Source: Streptomyces sp. CB01635
GTDB taxonomy: Bacteria; Actinomycetota; Actinomycetes; Streptomycetales; Streptomycetaceae
Assembly: GCF_002803065.1 (NCBI RefSeq)
Contig: NZ_NNBL01000036.1
Location: 1 to 64,000, forward strand
Direction of reading: 5' to 3'
DNA length: 64,000 bases
Below the pieces are notes generated by a model, which worked only from the letters and a program-made list of their open reading frames with translations, did not search any database and was not told where the DNA came from. Numbering within the stretch: the stretch's first letter is position 1; each line of letters opens with the position of its first letter. A program made the translations under genes and the position numbers. Of this stretch, positions 8,995 through 18,071 are shown one piece after another.

Positions 8995-9567
8995 ATGAGC
9001 AATCCAGCACGGCGCAATATGCTCAAAGGGACCGCGACGCTGACCGCTGCAGTCACTCTCGGAGCGCTGGGGACGCCGGCCCAGGCGCTTGCGGCACGGG
9101 CGCCACTGCGCGGCGCTGGTGGGAGCGGGATTGACCCCTGCGGCCCCTCACCCTCCGGCCCCTCTCAGTCAGCGGAACTCGGCCCCCTTCAGTCAGTGGA
9201 GCTATTTGCCGACGGGGAGTCGATCGGATGGCTCGGGTGGGGTGGATTTACCGGTACATGGTGCGTGGTAACTTCTTCGCTTGACTCGGATTCCGCTTCA
9301 GTTCAATCCCTCACGGATAACGGCGTTCTCTACTATCAGGCTCACAACGGATCTTTGCTTAATGAGTACTTGTCGGTCAGTCGCCACAACTACGTAGGCG
9401 CCTACCACTGGATCGGAGCCACCGGCTGGACGGTGAGCGGAAATGTGATGACCTCGCTCTATACCGGAGACCAGCTATCGTATCGGACCGATGAAGCGCC
9501 TGCATACGTCTATGCATATTCGGGAAGCGGGTATACGCCCTTGACTGTCGAGTTCCATTCCCTGTGA
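8995..9567 (+). CDS. Secreted hypothetical protein with Tat-type signal
   Basis: The 190-residue protein starts MSNPARRNMLKGTATLTAAV, a twin-arginine (RRNMLKG) signal followed by a hydrophobic stretch and an Ala-rich cleavage region ending near residue 33. A Ser/Gly/Pro-rich spacer leads into a Trp/Tyr/Ser-rich, probably all-beta domain ('GWLGWGGFTGTWCVVTSS', 'GAYHWIGATGWTVSGN'). There is a single Cys in the mature domain. I do not recognise a family. Codon use is clearly less GC-biased than that of neighbouring genes, which suggests recent transfer. A good ribosome-binding site supports the start. It has no operon partner. Confidence 0.6.
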   Translation: MSNPARRNMLKGTATLTAAVTLGALGTPAQALAARAPLRGAGGSGIDPCGPSPSGPSQSAELGPLQSVELFADGESIGWLGWGGFTGTWCVVTSSLDSDSASVQSLTDNGVLYYQAHNGSLLNEYLSVSRHNYVGAYHWIGATGWTVSGNVMTSLYTGDQLSYRTDEAPAYVYAYSGSGYTPLTVEFHSL

Positions 9568-9999
9568 GGGATAGCTCTTCAGCGGCATTTCGCTGTCCGA
9601 CGTGTAGTTCTGGTGGCTTACGGCGTTTCCGCAGGTGAGGACGAGGCCCGAGCCGCAATGGTGTCAGCTGACCCCGACGACCAGGGCAACCTCGGGAGTG
9701 CTGAGTTGGACGAGCTGGAGCAGGTCAGCGCCTCTCGACAGCGACGGCATGCCGAAGAGACAGCACTCCTCACCCGCCACCGTCATGCGCATGCTGCGCG
9801 AGCACGACGAACAGGCCGGGGCGGCAGAGATCACATGATCATCCCGCTACTTTGCGGCTGGTGTCTGGGCTAGGACTACGAGCTCGTAACAAGAGCATGT
9901 TGCTGACACGGACTCGGCGGCGCGCCCCGAGGACCAGCTCCAGCCGTAAGAACCGGCTTGCACCGGGCGTTGTCAGAGGCGTCAGGCACACTGCGCCGT
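9568..9999. other. Stretch without a supportable gene
   Basis: Short overlapping frames occur here (for example 'ATVMRMLREHDEQAGAAEIT' near 9780-9838), but none has a clear start and family. It could be a remnant of a mobile-element gene. The last 30 bases should carry the start signals of the gene at 10000. Confidence 0.35.
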
Positions 10000-10830
10000 A
10001 TGAACCTGGTGACCGCGCACGACTACGCCTGGATCCGCACCTCGCCGCTCTTCCGCCACATGATGGCGAGCGGATACTCCCTGACACTGATACGGGGGCG
10101 GACCCCGCGCGAGGTGCTGCGCGCGATGGAGGCGGAACCGCGCGGCACCGGGGAGGGAACGGCCGGGCTGATCGAGGCGGACGACGCTCACCGCGCCGAG
10201 GTGGATTACGACTACTGGGACGAGTCCTACGTCGCGGGTGCCTTCAGCGCTCCGGGCGAGAACGGCGACTGGACACTCGTTCTCGGCTTCGACGGTGGTC
10301 TGGGGGTAGCGGCGCCGTGCGTGGAGACGCTGTCGAAGGGCGGCCGGGTCGTGGCGCACTCGACCAACGGCGGCAAGCCCATCCACCTCTTCCACTGGTT
10401 CGAGGACGGTGAGCTTCGTACGACGTTCGAGGGCCCCTCGTCGCGCGACGGCAACTCTCCCGATGAACTGGTCCCCCTGCTGCGGGAAGTCGGCTTCCCT
10501 CTGACCTCCGAGGGAGAGCACGACGAGAGCGCCCCGGACGTCGACCGGAAGGCGGCGGTCCTCGCTCTGGCCGAGAGACTCACCGGCATACGCGTCACCG
10601 AATCCCTCCTCCAGGACGCTACGTACGAGCTGGGACTCGTCCCCGAACAGCCCGCCGAGGAGTGGACCAGCGTGGTCATCGACATCACCGATGCCCACGG
10701 GGAGCGCCTGCACAGGGAATGGACCTACCAGGAGATCGCGACGGCGTCGGACCGAGCACGGGCGGAGGCGAACGCGGCGGTGGTGATCACCTACAACGAG
10801 CCGCCGGCCATGGATCGTTCGGAGCACTAG
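10000..10830 (+). CDS. DUF6461 family protein
   Basis: The 276-residue protein matches the actinobacterial DUF6461 group in general layout. It opens with 'DYAWIRTSPLFRHMM', followed by 'LTLIRGRTPREVLRAM', a central beta-rich part ('WTLVLGFDGGLGVA' and 'RVVAHSTNGGKPIHLFHW') and an acidic C-terminal half. No signal peptide or catalytic motif is visible, and the function is unknown. Related proteins often occur as single genes in accessory regions. The ATG at 10000 is chosen because similarity begins there; the upstream extension is not protein-like. Confidence 0.6.
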   Translation: MNLVTAHDYAWIRTSPLFRHMMASGYSLTLIRGRTPREVLRAMEAEPRGTGEGTAGLIEADDAHRAEVDYDYWDESYVAGAFSAPGENGDWTLVLGFDGGLGVAAPCVETLSKGGRVVAHSTNGGKPIHLFHWFEDGELRTTFEGPSSRDGNSPDELVPLLREVGFPLTSEGEHDESAPDVDRKAAVLALAERLTGIRVTESLLQDATYELGLVPEQPAEEWTSVVIDITDAHGERLHREWTYQEIATASDRARAEANAAVVITYNEPPAMDRSEH

Positions 10831-10973
10831 AGAGGTGAGTAGTGAGCGAGCGCGTGGAGGGTGCCCCGGCGTACTCGCCGCCCTCTACAAGGGAGCGTGC
10901 CGCCACGGGGGCCTCTGCGATCCGCGTCCGGCAGCCTTCTTGAGCCGTCGCCGGCACCCCCGCACAGGAATCA

Positions 10974-11333
10974 ATGAAGTCCCCGCCCGAGTTGGACGGG
11001 ACCGAGACTGTCGCCGGCCGCCAAAGCGGGACTCGTGGAGGACGGACCCTCGAGTACCGCAAGGGCGAGAAGGGGCAAGACCTCGTCATTGCCGTGCGAT
11101 GCCAAGGCAAGGGGGAGATCAAGGTCTCCCTGAAGCCGGTGAAGGTTGGCTTCCCACTCAAGTGCGTCGATGGTGAAGTCACCACCACCTACAACCAGGT
11201 TGGCGTCGTCGGAGTGGAGAAGAAGGGCACAGTCTCGGGTCCAAGCACCGTCAACGGTGCGCTGGTCAATGACGATGGGCCGCGGAGAGCCGCCGGAAGG
11301 CGCGGGGTAGGGCAGTCTGCCCCGCCAGAGTAA
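10974..11333 (+). pseudogene. Fragment of a hypothetical secreted protein
   Basis: The segment 'GRTLEYRKGEKGQDLVIAV' followed by 'CQGKGEIKVSLKPVKVGFP' and 'LKCVDGEVTTTYNQVG' looks like the beta-sheet core of small Streptomyces lipoproteins with two cysteines. Here there is no signal peptide at the front, and the end drifts into a low-complexity Arg/Gly tail. Both termini seem replaced, so I call it a remnant. I do not know the function. Confidence 0.4.
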
Positions 11334-11397
11334 GAACTCCTAGCGAAATGATCTATGCAGTGGTTGGATCACCCCACGACTGCCGACCTGGGGGTGC

Positions 11398-11826
11398 GTG
11401 GTGTCCGTCTTCACGTTCTTCGTCACGCCCGCGATCACGCTCCTCCTCTTCGCCGTCGGCACACTCCCCTACGCATTGTGGGCGAGCCGGAGGAAGCCCT
11501 CGCGGCCAGCCCGCTGGGCTGCGATCGGCAGCGCTGCGGCGATCGCCGCCTATGGGGCTGCAACGGTCTACGGGCTTGCCTTCACGAACCCACTCGCCGT
11601 ATGCGGGGACGAAACCAGCAACGGCCTGTACGCAGATGCCGAGGGGGATTCCCTTCTGACATCGGTGAGCGTGGACAGCTTCCCTCCGTCGATCACATGC
11701 CACTGGTCCGGTGGCCACAGCACCGACGCGGTGTGGTTCTGGACCCTGCCCCTGCTGTACGCAGGGCTGGCCTGCGCCGTAGGTTGCGTCGCCGTACTCC
11801 TCATCAAGCGGATGCGAAGACTCTGA
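11398..11826 (+). CDS. Small membrane protein, unknown function
   Basis: The 142-residue protein has three predicted membrane segments: residues 3-25, about 40-60 and 110-135. Between the second and third is an extracytoplasmic loop with two Cys residues ('LAVCGDETSNGLYAD' and 'SITCHWSGGHSTD') that could form a disulfide. It starts with GTG and ends in a basic 'LLIKRMRRL' tail. No family is recognised and there is no clear partner gene. Confidence 0.55.
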   Translation: MVSVFTFFVTPAITLLLFAVGTLPYALWASRRKPSRPARWAAIGSAAAIAAYGAATVYGLAFTNPLAVCGDETSNGLYADAEGDSLLTSVSVDSFPPSITCHWSGGHSTDAVWFWTLPLLYAGLACAVGCVAVLLIKRMRRL

Positions 11827-12144
11827 GGAACTCTCCCGCGTCAGAGCGCGAAGATCACGGCCGTGGAGTACGTGATGGACGCGGCCGGCCTCGGTCTCAA
11901 CCTCGACGAGCGCGCAGGCAAGTGGACCCTCGGCTGAGGGGCCTCGATGTGGACGTGACCTGGATGTGAGCAGCGGCAGCGGCCTTGCGTCGTGGAAAGC
12001 GGTTGCCCGGTTACGCCTGCCGGCCGTATCGCTGCCGCGGTGTCCACCATGGACGGAACCAGTCCTGCTTCGTCAGGTCGGGGCTGCGCTGGTGCTGTGC
12101 AGGTGAGGGGCTCCGCCGGGATCAACGCCCGGGCGGACCGACCG
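11827..12144. other. Intergenic stretch with a short coding remnant
   Basis: Around 11855-11938 the plus strand reads 'ITAVEYVMDAAGLGLNLDE', then 'RAGKWTLG' and a stop. It looks like the C-terminal tail of a lost gene. Nothing else is seen. Confidence 0.35.
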
Positions 12145-12453
12145 TCACCCCTTGGAGGTGACCTCCCGGATCAGCGGCTCGAACTCCCGCCGCACGTAGG
12201 TGTCGAAGGGCTCCCTCAGCGCGCCGTCGATCACCCGCCGCACCCCGTGCTCCGCCGCGAGCTCCTTGATCGCGGCGCGGGAGTCCGGCTCCACACCCCC
12301 GCCAATGATCAGCACTCCGAACTTCTCGGCCTCCAACAGCATCCGGGCCTCCTCGTCGGTGCTCACTCCCTCCGCGTCAAAACCGTCCCCGCGCAGCGTG
12401 GCCAGTACCTCCGTCACCCTGGCGGGCGTCCTTCCCAACACGAGCGTCCTCAT
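12145..12453 (-). CDS. Small Rossmann-like protein (receiver-like), unknown
   Basis: The 102-residue protein starts MRTLVLGRTPARVTEVLATL, with gagaggaa eight bases upstream. It has the beta-alpha alternation of a receiver or Rossmann half-domain: 'LVLGRTP', 'EARMLLEAEKFGVLIIGGGV', then a helix with 'IKELAAEHGVRRVIDG'. There is no clear phosphoacceptor Asp at the expected position. Similar small proteins occur as single genes in actinobacteria. A role in regulation is a guess. Confidence 0.5.
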   Translation of the reverse strand: MRTLVLGRTPARVTEVLATLRGDGFDAEGVSTDEEARMLLEAEKFGVLIIGGGVEPDSRAAIKELAAEHGVRRVIDGALREPFDTYVRREFEPLIREVTSKG

Positions 12454-12666
12454 GGCCGTTCCTCTCAGGTACGTCGACATCGCCGCACCCGAACCTAGAA
12501 GCTCAACTCGACTCGAGGTCAACCCCAACTCCCGGCCCCCCCCCGGCAGCCAGGTGATCCGCCGGAATAGGACCTAGCCCCCCACAGGAATGATCACGTT
12601 TCTGCTCTTGGCAATATGTCAGCCGTCCAACATCTGGCCCGGTGATTGACCGACCCCGGGAGCAGA

Positions 12667-12990
12667 TCAATGGGGATTCCCGGTAACTGGCGTCTCATCT
12701 GACCTGGCCGTCGCAGGTGACGGCTGGCCGCTCGGACCAGATGGTTCGAGACGGGACAGGTCGGTGACCGGGCTCGGCTCAGGAACCGCGGCCTTCTCGA
12801 CGACTGTTCGGCGTTCGACCAGCCCGAGGGCCACACCGGCGACGATGACCACGCCACCGAGGACCTGTGCGAGCCGGAGTGTCTCCTTGTTGATCACCAC
12901 GGCACCGAGCACGCCGAACACTGGTACTAGGTTGAGGATGTTGACCGCGACGCTCGAAGTCATCCGGCGCAGGCCGTAGTTTCGCTGACT
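12667..12990 (-). pseudogene. EamA/DMT transporter, C-terminal fragment
   Basis: The minus strand encodes 'YGLRRMTSSVAVNILNLVP' followed by 'VFGVLGAVVINKETLRLAQ' and 'VLGGVVIVAGVALGLVERR'. These are the last two membrane helices of a drug/metabolite exporter, plus a Pro/Ser-rich tail. The first eight helices are missing. It is a truncated remnant. Confidence 0.75.
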
Positions 12991-13049
12991 ACCGTTCAGG
13001 CACAGGCAAGGTCACTGGCACGACGGCAGTGGGCCGGTAGGGTCACGAT

Positions 13050-13093
13050 CGCTTGGCCTGCCGCATTGCCCCCGTGATGCGGCAGGCCAAGCG
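13050..13093. terminator. Strong hairpin, 17-bp stem
   Basis: cgcttggcctgccgcat at 13050-13066 pairs perfectly with 13077-13093 around a 10-base loop. No T-tract follows, as is usual for Streptomyces terminators. It lies downstream of the P450 gene that ends at 13311, and upstream of the transporter remnant. Confidence 0.65.
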
Positions 13094-13310
13094 CTACTCA
13101 TCTCAGGGAGTCCTGCTCGTCTCCAGGGCGCGCTTCGGGCGCGGCCTCGGTATGGGGCCGCTGAGCGGATCTCGCCCGCCCCGGACTTGATCTGGCGGCC
13201 GCCCCCCAAACCAGGGCCGGATCTCCGCCGCTCACCCTGCCCTACCCAGCGCCGCCCGATACCGTCGCCCTAAACCGGCGCCTGCGGTCGAAGCGGGCGA
13301 CAGCGTAGGC

Positions 13311-14729
13311 CTAGGCCGTACGCGGGTTAGGCGTCATCGACAGCTTGTCCGGCTTGACTGTCACGATGGCCTGCGGCCGCGGGGGAGCCGAGGTGAGCGT
13401 CAGCCGCCAGCGCTGGAGCACCGTGGCGAGGATGATGAGGAGTTCTGTCCAGGCGAACTCTTCGCCGATGCATTTGCGGCGGCCGTCGCCGAAAGCAAGG
13501 AACGAGGAACGGTTGACGCCCTTGGCCCGCTCGGGTTCCCAGCGGTCCGGGTCGAAGGTGCCCGGGTCGCCGTAGACCTCGGGGTCGTGCTGATGGACGT
13601 ACGGGCTGTAGATGACGTCCGCGCCCTTGGGTATCGGGTGGCCGTCCAGCGTGACCGGGCGCGTCGTGGTGCGCGTGACCAGCCAGGCGGGGCCGTACAT
13701 CCGCATGGTCTCCTTCAGGACACTGCGCATGTACGGGAGGGAAGCCAGGTCCTCCTGGGTGAGTGGCCGGTCGCCGCAGGTCGCGTCGAGCTCCGCGTAC
13801 AGGCTCTTCTCGACCGCCGGGTTCCTGCTGATCTCGTACAGCGCCCAGGCGAGGGTCGTGCCCGTGGTCTCGATGGCACCCGTGAGCAGCGTGATCGCCT
13901 CGTCCTGGAGCTGCTGATGCGAGAGCGGCCCGGTCTCGGGATCGTCGGCGGTGAGGAGGGTGGAGAACAGTCCGCCCCCGGGGCCCTGTTCGGTCGACTG
14001 GTGCGCCGGGCAGCCGGTCGGTACCTCGGAGGCGGCCGGCGCCGAGGCAGGCAGCAGCGCGCGGTGGTGGTCGATCGCCCGGTCGATCAACGCCCGCAGG
14101 CGCGCTACGCGTTGTTCGTGCGCGCGGTTCGCCGGCAACGGCAGTTTCGTCACCCAGCCCGGCAGGATCGTCTGCCGGATCGTGCCGCGCATGATCGCCG
14201 GCATCAGGTCCGTGAACTCTTCCTCTACATGGCCGGGCAGACCGGAGCCGAAGAGGGCGACCAGGAAGGTCGAGAGGGTGAGATCGTTCATGTCGTCGTA
14301 CGTCTCGCGCGCGACCCCGGGCGTCCAGGCGCCGGTCGCCGCTCGTACGTGGTTGATCATGACGTCGCCGCGGGTGGCGATGTGCGCCTTGTTGAACATG
14401 GGCTGCATCAGGCGGCGGTGCTTCATGTGCAGGTCGCCGTCGGCGATCGTGGCGAGTCCGTCGCCGAAGAAGACCCGCAGCGCGTCGATGATCTTTCCGC
14501 CCTTGGCGAAGGCGTCGACCTCCGTCACCAATACCTTGCGGGTGACGGCAGGATCGGTCACCACGTAGGCGGGGGTGGGTCCGAGGAGGATCCGCACGAC
14601 GCTCCCGTGCCGGCGCAGGGAATCCATGAAGTCCAGCGGGCGGCGGGCCAGCTGGTGGGCGTGTCCGATCAGGGGCAAGCGGCCGGGCGCGGTGGGTGCC
14701 GCGGCGGGGGAACCCGACAGGCGACTCAT
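13311..14729 (-). CDS. Cytochrome P450
   Basis: The 472-residue enzyme is a complete bacterial class I P450. It has the I-helix oxygen-activation motif 'GAIETTGTT' (Glu287-Thr288), the K-helix EXXR as 'KETMR' (Glu340/Arg343) and the haem loop 'FGDGRRKCIGEEFA' with Cys420 as the ligand. N-terminal 'RLPLIGHAHQL' is typical of P450s that resemble pentalenene oxygenase (CYP183) and related terpene oxidases. It lacks a membrane anchor, so it is soluble and needs a ferredoxin, which is not encoded nearby. It is divergent from the conservon operon and lies about 5.5 kb from a terpene synthase. A role in oxidising the terpene product is an attractive inference. The start at 14729 (MSRLSG) is chosen because similarity begins there. 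Confidence 0.85.
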   Translation of the reverse strand: MSRLSGSPAAAPTAPGRLPLIGHAHQLARRPLDFMDSLRRHGSVVRILLGPTPAYVVTDPAVTRKVLVTEVDAFAKGGKIIDALRVFFGDGLATIADGDLHMKHRRLMQPMFNKAHIATRGDVMINHVRAATGAWTPGVARETYDDMNDLTLSTFLVALFGSGLPGHVEEEFTDLMPAIMRGTIRQTILPGWVTKLPLPANRAHEQRVARLRALIDRAIDHHRALLPASAPAASEVPTGCPAHQSTEQGPGGGLFSTLLTADDPETGPLSHQQLQDEAITLLTGAIETTGTTLAWALYEISRNPAVEKSLYAELDATCGDRPLTQEDLASLPYMRSVLKETMRMYGPAWLVTRTTTRPVTLDGHPIPKGADVIYSPYVHQHDPEVYGDPGTFDPDRWEPERAKGVNRSSFLAFGDGRRKCIGEEFAWTELLIILATVLQRWRLTLTSAPPRPQAIVTVKPDKLSMTPNPRTA

Positions 14730-15078
14730 GCGTAAGCTCCTCAAGATCATTCCGAGTGGGGTCGAGCGTGGCATGCATGCCCCTGCTGATCGCTGCTTAC
14801 CCCAACGGTCTGATCACTGCCGACCGTTCAGTCGTTGCGCTCCCCTCGTGGTTGCGTTGTCGGCGAGGGGATTTGTCGATGTGAGCGAACCTGTCCGAGC
14901 GTGACCGAATACCCGTTGGTACAGGGAGGGGACTTGATCCTTTCGATCACATAACCGATAAGCTCCCCTGCGGCGCTGCGAGTTGACGACTCCACGTTCG
15001 GGAGCTTCGCGCTGCGTTCCCCCGACGCATGCGGCGCACACACCCCTTGTCTGATCGTGTTGCTTGCGAAGGATGCAG
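14730..15078. promoter_or_regulatory. Divergent promoter region, P450 and conservon
   Basis: This 349-base gap lies between two divergent starts. Lower-GC patches (for example 14936-14960, ttgatcctttcgatcacata) could hold promoters for one or both sides. No clear operator symmetry was found by eye. Confidence 0.4.
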
Positions 15079-16689
15079 ATGGAACATGCCACTCCGCCCC
15101 CGGCGGCGCGAGCGCCCGTCGCCTGGAACAACAGTTGGTGGCTCATGCCGCTGGCTTTAGGCGCTGGAACGGTAGCAACCGCTGTCGCGGGACCCGACCC
15201 GGTCCAGATACCTGCGACGTTTGCAGGCATTGCGGCCACCGCGGCCAGCGGCGCCTGCGTGCGCCTCCTGGTCCGCTCCCAGGCGAAACTGAGCCGGGCT
15301 ACTGCTGACGTCGCCACCGCACAAGCCGAGCACCATCAGCAGGCCGAGAACCAGCGGCAGCAGTGGGAGCGGTATGTGGCGGGCCTGAAGCAGGAGTTCG
15401 CTGTTGAGCGCTCCGCCCTGGAGGCTCAGCTCGCTGAAGAGGCGCATGCCCATGAAGCGAGGCTGGGCGTTGAAGCCGAGAGGCAGCAGGCCGTCTTCGC
15501 GCGACTCTCCGACGCGCATCTGCCGAGCGCGCTTGAGCGTCTGCGGGCCGGTGACGCCATTGACGACGTCCTGGCCGAAGTCGACGAGCCGGCCGCTACG
15601 CCCGAACTGCGGGCCGAGGTGCGCAAGGTCCTGCGCACCGCACTGATCGCCGTGGAGGAACAGCTCGACCGCGCGACCTCAGCTGAGCACTCCGTCGTCA
15701 GCATCGCCAGCCGCCTCCAGGCCCTGATCAGCGGCGTGCGGGGTCGCCTGCATGATCTGCAGACGGAACACGGACAAAGGCCGGCGGTTGCCCAGGGCCT
15801 CATGGACCTGGACCAGCGCCTGGGACCCGCCGACGGCCTCGCGGCCAGCGTCGCCGTGCTCGGTGGCTCGGTCCGTCCCGGACGACAGTGGCAGGAACCG
15901 CAAAAGCTCCTCAGCGTGGTCCGGGGCGGCCAGGGCCGGATCAAGGACTTCGACCGTGTCAAGGTCGACGCCCTGCCCGAGCTCGGCGTCGATGGCGGGC
16001 TGGTGGACCACCTCACGCTGATCTTCGCCCACGTCCTGGACAACGCGGCCCGCTACTCGCCGCCGTCCGAGCCGGTGCAGGTATCCGGCAGGCAGGTCCC
16101 CGCCGGCGTCGGCATCCAGATCCAGGACGCGGGCAAGGGCCTGAGCGAGGAGAAGAAGCGCGAAGCCGAACAGGCCCTGGCGGGCACCGCAGCGGGCCCC
16201 GGCCTCGGCGGGATCTCCGAGAATGCGAACCTGGGCCTGCGCGTGGTGGGCATCCTCGCGCGCCGCTACGGCATCCGGGTCACCTTCACCGACTCCCCCT
16301 GGGGAGGCACCTCGGTGGTCGTTCTTGTCCCCCACAAATACTTCAGCCCCCTTCCCGCCGCCGCGCCCAAGCCCGTTGCGGCGGCCGTAGTGGCAGAGCC
16401 GAGCGCCGAACCCGCCCCGGTCCTTGCCTCCGCGGCCACAGACACAGACACCACGCCCGGCGGCCTGCCCCGGCGCAAGGGCCTGCGCAGCGCCAAGGCA
16501 GAGCTGCTCGGGCACGCCGTGCACACCGACGAGGCCGTGTCGGATGTGCCGTCGGAGGCGTCCTTCGACGGCCTCGCCGCCTTCGCCACCGCAGGCCGGC
16601 AGAGCGGCCCGCCGCGCGAGAGGCACGCGGACCGCGACGCAGCTGGCAGCGGCGAGAGCGCCGGACGTGACACTGAAGAGAGCGACTAG
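15079..16689 (+). CDS. cvnA: Conservon protein A: histidine-kinase-like ATPase
   Basis: The 536-residue protein opens the conservon. Two membrane segments lie at residues 18-65, then a Gln/Glu/Ala-rich coiled coil (about 70-140), a helical bundle, and a GHKL ATPase domain with N-box 'HVLDNAARYSPP', G1 'DAGKGLS' and G2 'GLGGISENANLGL'. The C-terminal 110 residues are Ala/Pro-rich and disordered. No phospho-acceptor His with a normal H-box is visible, as is usual for CvnA/RarA proteins. In Streptomyces these proteins assemble with CvnB-D at the membrane in a G-protein-coupled-like signalling complex. The ATG at 15079 has a gaagga site five bases upstream; TTG at 15064 is an alternative. Confidence 0.88.
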   Translation: MEHATPPPAARAPVAWNNSWWLMPLALGAGTVATAVAGPDPVQIPATFAGIAATAASGACVRLLVRSQAKLSRATADVATAQAEHHQQAENQRQQWERYVAGLKQEFAVERSALEAQLAEEAHAHEARLGVEAERQQAVFARLSDAHLPSALERLRAGDAIDDVLAEVDEPAATPELRAEVRKVLRTALIAVEEQLDRATSAEHSVVSIASRLQALISGVRGRLHDLQTEHGQRPAVAQGLMDLDQRLGPADGLAASVAVLGGSVRPGRQWQEPQKLLSVVRGGQGRIKDFDRVKVDALPELGVDGGLVDHLTLIFAHVLDNAARYSPPSEPVQVSGRQVPAGVGIQIQDAGKGLSEEKKREAEQALAGTAAGPGLGGISENANLGLRVVGILARRYGIRVTFTDSPWGGTSVVVLVPHKYFSPLPAAAPKPVAAAVVAEPSAEPAPVLASAATDTDTTPGGLPRRKGLRSAKAELLGHAVHTDEAVSDVPSEASFDGLAAFATAGRQSGPPRERHADRDAAGSGESAGRDTEESD

Positions 16690-16694
16690 TCCTT

Positions 16695-17099
16695 ATGACT
16701 CAATCAACCGACGTGAGCTGGGCGCTGCGTGACCTGACGGAGAGCATCCCGGAGATCCGGTTCGCTCTTGTGGCATCCAGTGACGGCACGGCCATCACAT
16801 CCTTTGGTGCCGAGGATCCTGATGACGTGGACCGTTTCGCCGCCGTCGTCGCGGGCCTGCAGGCGCTCGCCCAGCCGGTGGCCCAGCAGTTCCCCAAGAA
16901 GGGCCAGCTACGGCTCGCGATGATCGAGGTCGACGGAGGTCACCTCTTCGTGGTGAGGGCCGGCGTAGAGACGTACCTGGGAGTACTAGCCAAGGAAGGC
17001 CTCGACCAGGGTGTTCTCGGCCACCAGATGATGGACTGTGCCCATAGGATGGGCGAGCTCCTGGGCACAACTCCGCGCCTGGACGAGAATTCTGGATGA
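16695..17099 (+). CDS. cvnB: Conservon protein B: roadblock/LC7 protein
   Basis: The 134-residue protein is a single roadblock/LC7 domain ('EIRFALVASSDGTAITSFG', 'RFAAVVAGLQALAQ', 'GHLFVVRAGVETYLGVL'), the MglB-like fold that binds and regulates small GTPases. It begins five bases after cvnA ends and overlaps cvnC by four bases (ATGA), indicating translational coupling. By analogy with other conservons it should bridge CvnA and the GTPase CvnD. Confidence 0.92.
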   Translation: MTQSTDVSWALRDLTESIPEIRFALVASSDGTAITSFGAEDPDDVDRFAAVVAGLQALAQPVAQQFPKKGQLRLAMIEVDGGHLFVVRAGVETYLGVLAKEGLDQGVLGHQMMDCAHRMGELLGTTPRLDENSG

Positions 17100-17464
17100 G
17101 TGCCCCCCGGCCCACGGACCCGTCCGGTCTCGAGCGCTACTACGTCCTCACGGGCGGCCGCAGCGGACCGGACGGCCCGGCCTCAAGCCTTGACGTGGCG
17201 ACCCTCATCGTCTCCCGCACCGCGCCCGTACCCGGGATGCAGCACGAGCACGAGGAGATCATCCGGCGCTGCCGCGACCCGCTGGCCGTAGCCGAAATCG
17301 GCGCCCATCTCGGCCTGCCCTTCCACATTGTCGCGGTGCTCCTGGCCGATCTCCTGGACGCAGGCCGCGTTGAAGCCCGTAACCCCATCCCGGCCTCAAG
17401 CACCGGAAGCGGGCCGGACCTTGAGCTCCTCGAGGAGGTTCTGAGTGCACTCCAAAAGCTTTGA
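17096..17464 (+). CDS. cvnC: Conservon protein C: DUF742 protein
   Basis: The 122-residue protein is a DUF742 member. It has the N-terminal 'ERYYVLTGGR' and the winged-helix-like 'EHEEIIRRCRDPLAVAEIG' and 'LGLPFHIVAVLLADLLDAG' parts found in CvnC. The role is an adaptor within the conservon complex. It overlaps both neighbours (4 bases with cvnB, 20 bases with cvnD). Confidence 0.92.
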   Translation: MSAPRPTDPSGLERYYVLTGGRSGPDGPASSLDVATLIVSRTAPVPGMQHEHEEIIRRCRDPLAVAEIGAHLGLPFHIVAVLLADLLDAGRVEARNPIPASSTGSGPDLELLEEVLSALQKL

Positions 17465-18071
17465 CAATCCCGACCGGCAGCAGAGCGGAGGCACCCGCTC
17501 GGTGAAGGTGATGATCGCCGGTGGCTTCGGCACCGGCAAGACCACGCTGGTGCGCTCGGTCAGCGACATCACGCCGCTCACCACCGAGGCGGCGCTGACC
17601 CAGGCCAGCGCCGGCGTCGACAACCTGATCGGTGTGGCGGACAAGGCGGAGACCACCGTCAGCCTGGACTTCGGCAAGATCGGAATCAACGACGAACTCG
17701 TCCTCTATCTCTTCGGGACGCCCGGCCAGGAGCGGTTCTGGTTCCTGTGGAACGGCCTGTTCAAAGGCGCCCTCGGCGCTGTGGTCCTGGTAGACACCCG
17801 GCGGCTGGCCTCCAGCTTCCGCGCCATCGAGGAGATGGAACGCCAGGACGTCCCCTTCGTCATCGCGCTGAACGTCTTCCCCGACTCCAAGAACCACCCG
17901 GTCGAAGAGATCCGCGACGCGCTGGACATCTCCCCCCACACCCCGGTCGTGGAATGCGACGCGCGCGATCGCGCATCCAGTCGTGACGTCCTCATCGCTC
18001 TGATACGTCACCTCAAGGAACGGACCGCGGTCGCTGAGGAACGCTCTGCTGTCGCTCTGGAGTCCCGATGA
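17445..18071 (+). CDS. cvnD: Conservon protein D: small GTPase
   Basis: The 208-residue protein is the ATP/GTP-binding CvnD GTPase. It has a P-loop 'GGFGTGKTT' at residues 26-34, switch II 'LFGTPGQERFWFLW' and 'ALNVFPDSKNHP' at the position of the usual NKxD specificity motif. It starts with GTG inside the end of cvnC and overlaps the following P450 by four bases. In Streptomyces such GTPases are the output arm of the conservon. The overlaps predict a single polycistronic message. Confidence 0.92.
   Translation: MHSKSFDNPDRQQSGGTRSVKVMIAGGFGTGKTTLVRSVSDITPLTTEAALTQASAGVDNLIGVADKAETTVSLDFGKIGINDELVLYLFGTPGQERFWFLWNGLFKGALGAVVLVDTRRLASSFRAIEEMERQDVPFVIALNVFPDSKNHPVEEIRDALDISPHTPVVECDARDRASSRDVLIALIRHLKERTAVAEERSAVALESR

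Noticed and set aside
13587..14735. A 382-codon plus-strand frame over the P450 gene
   Set aside because: It is Arg/Gly/Val-rich antisense sequence; the P450 on the other strand has EXXR and haem motifs.
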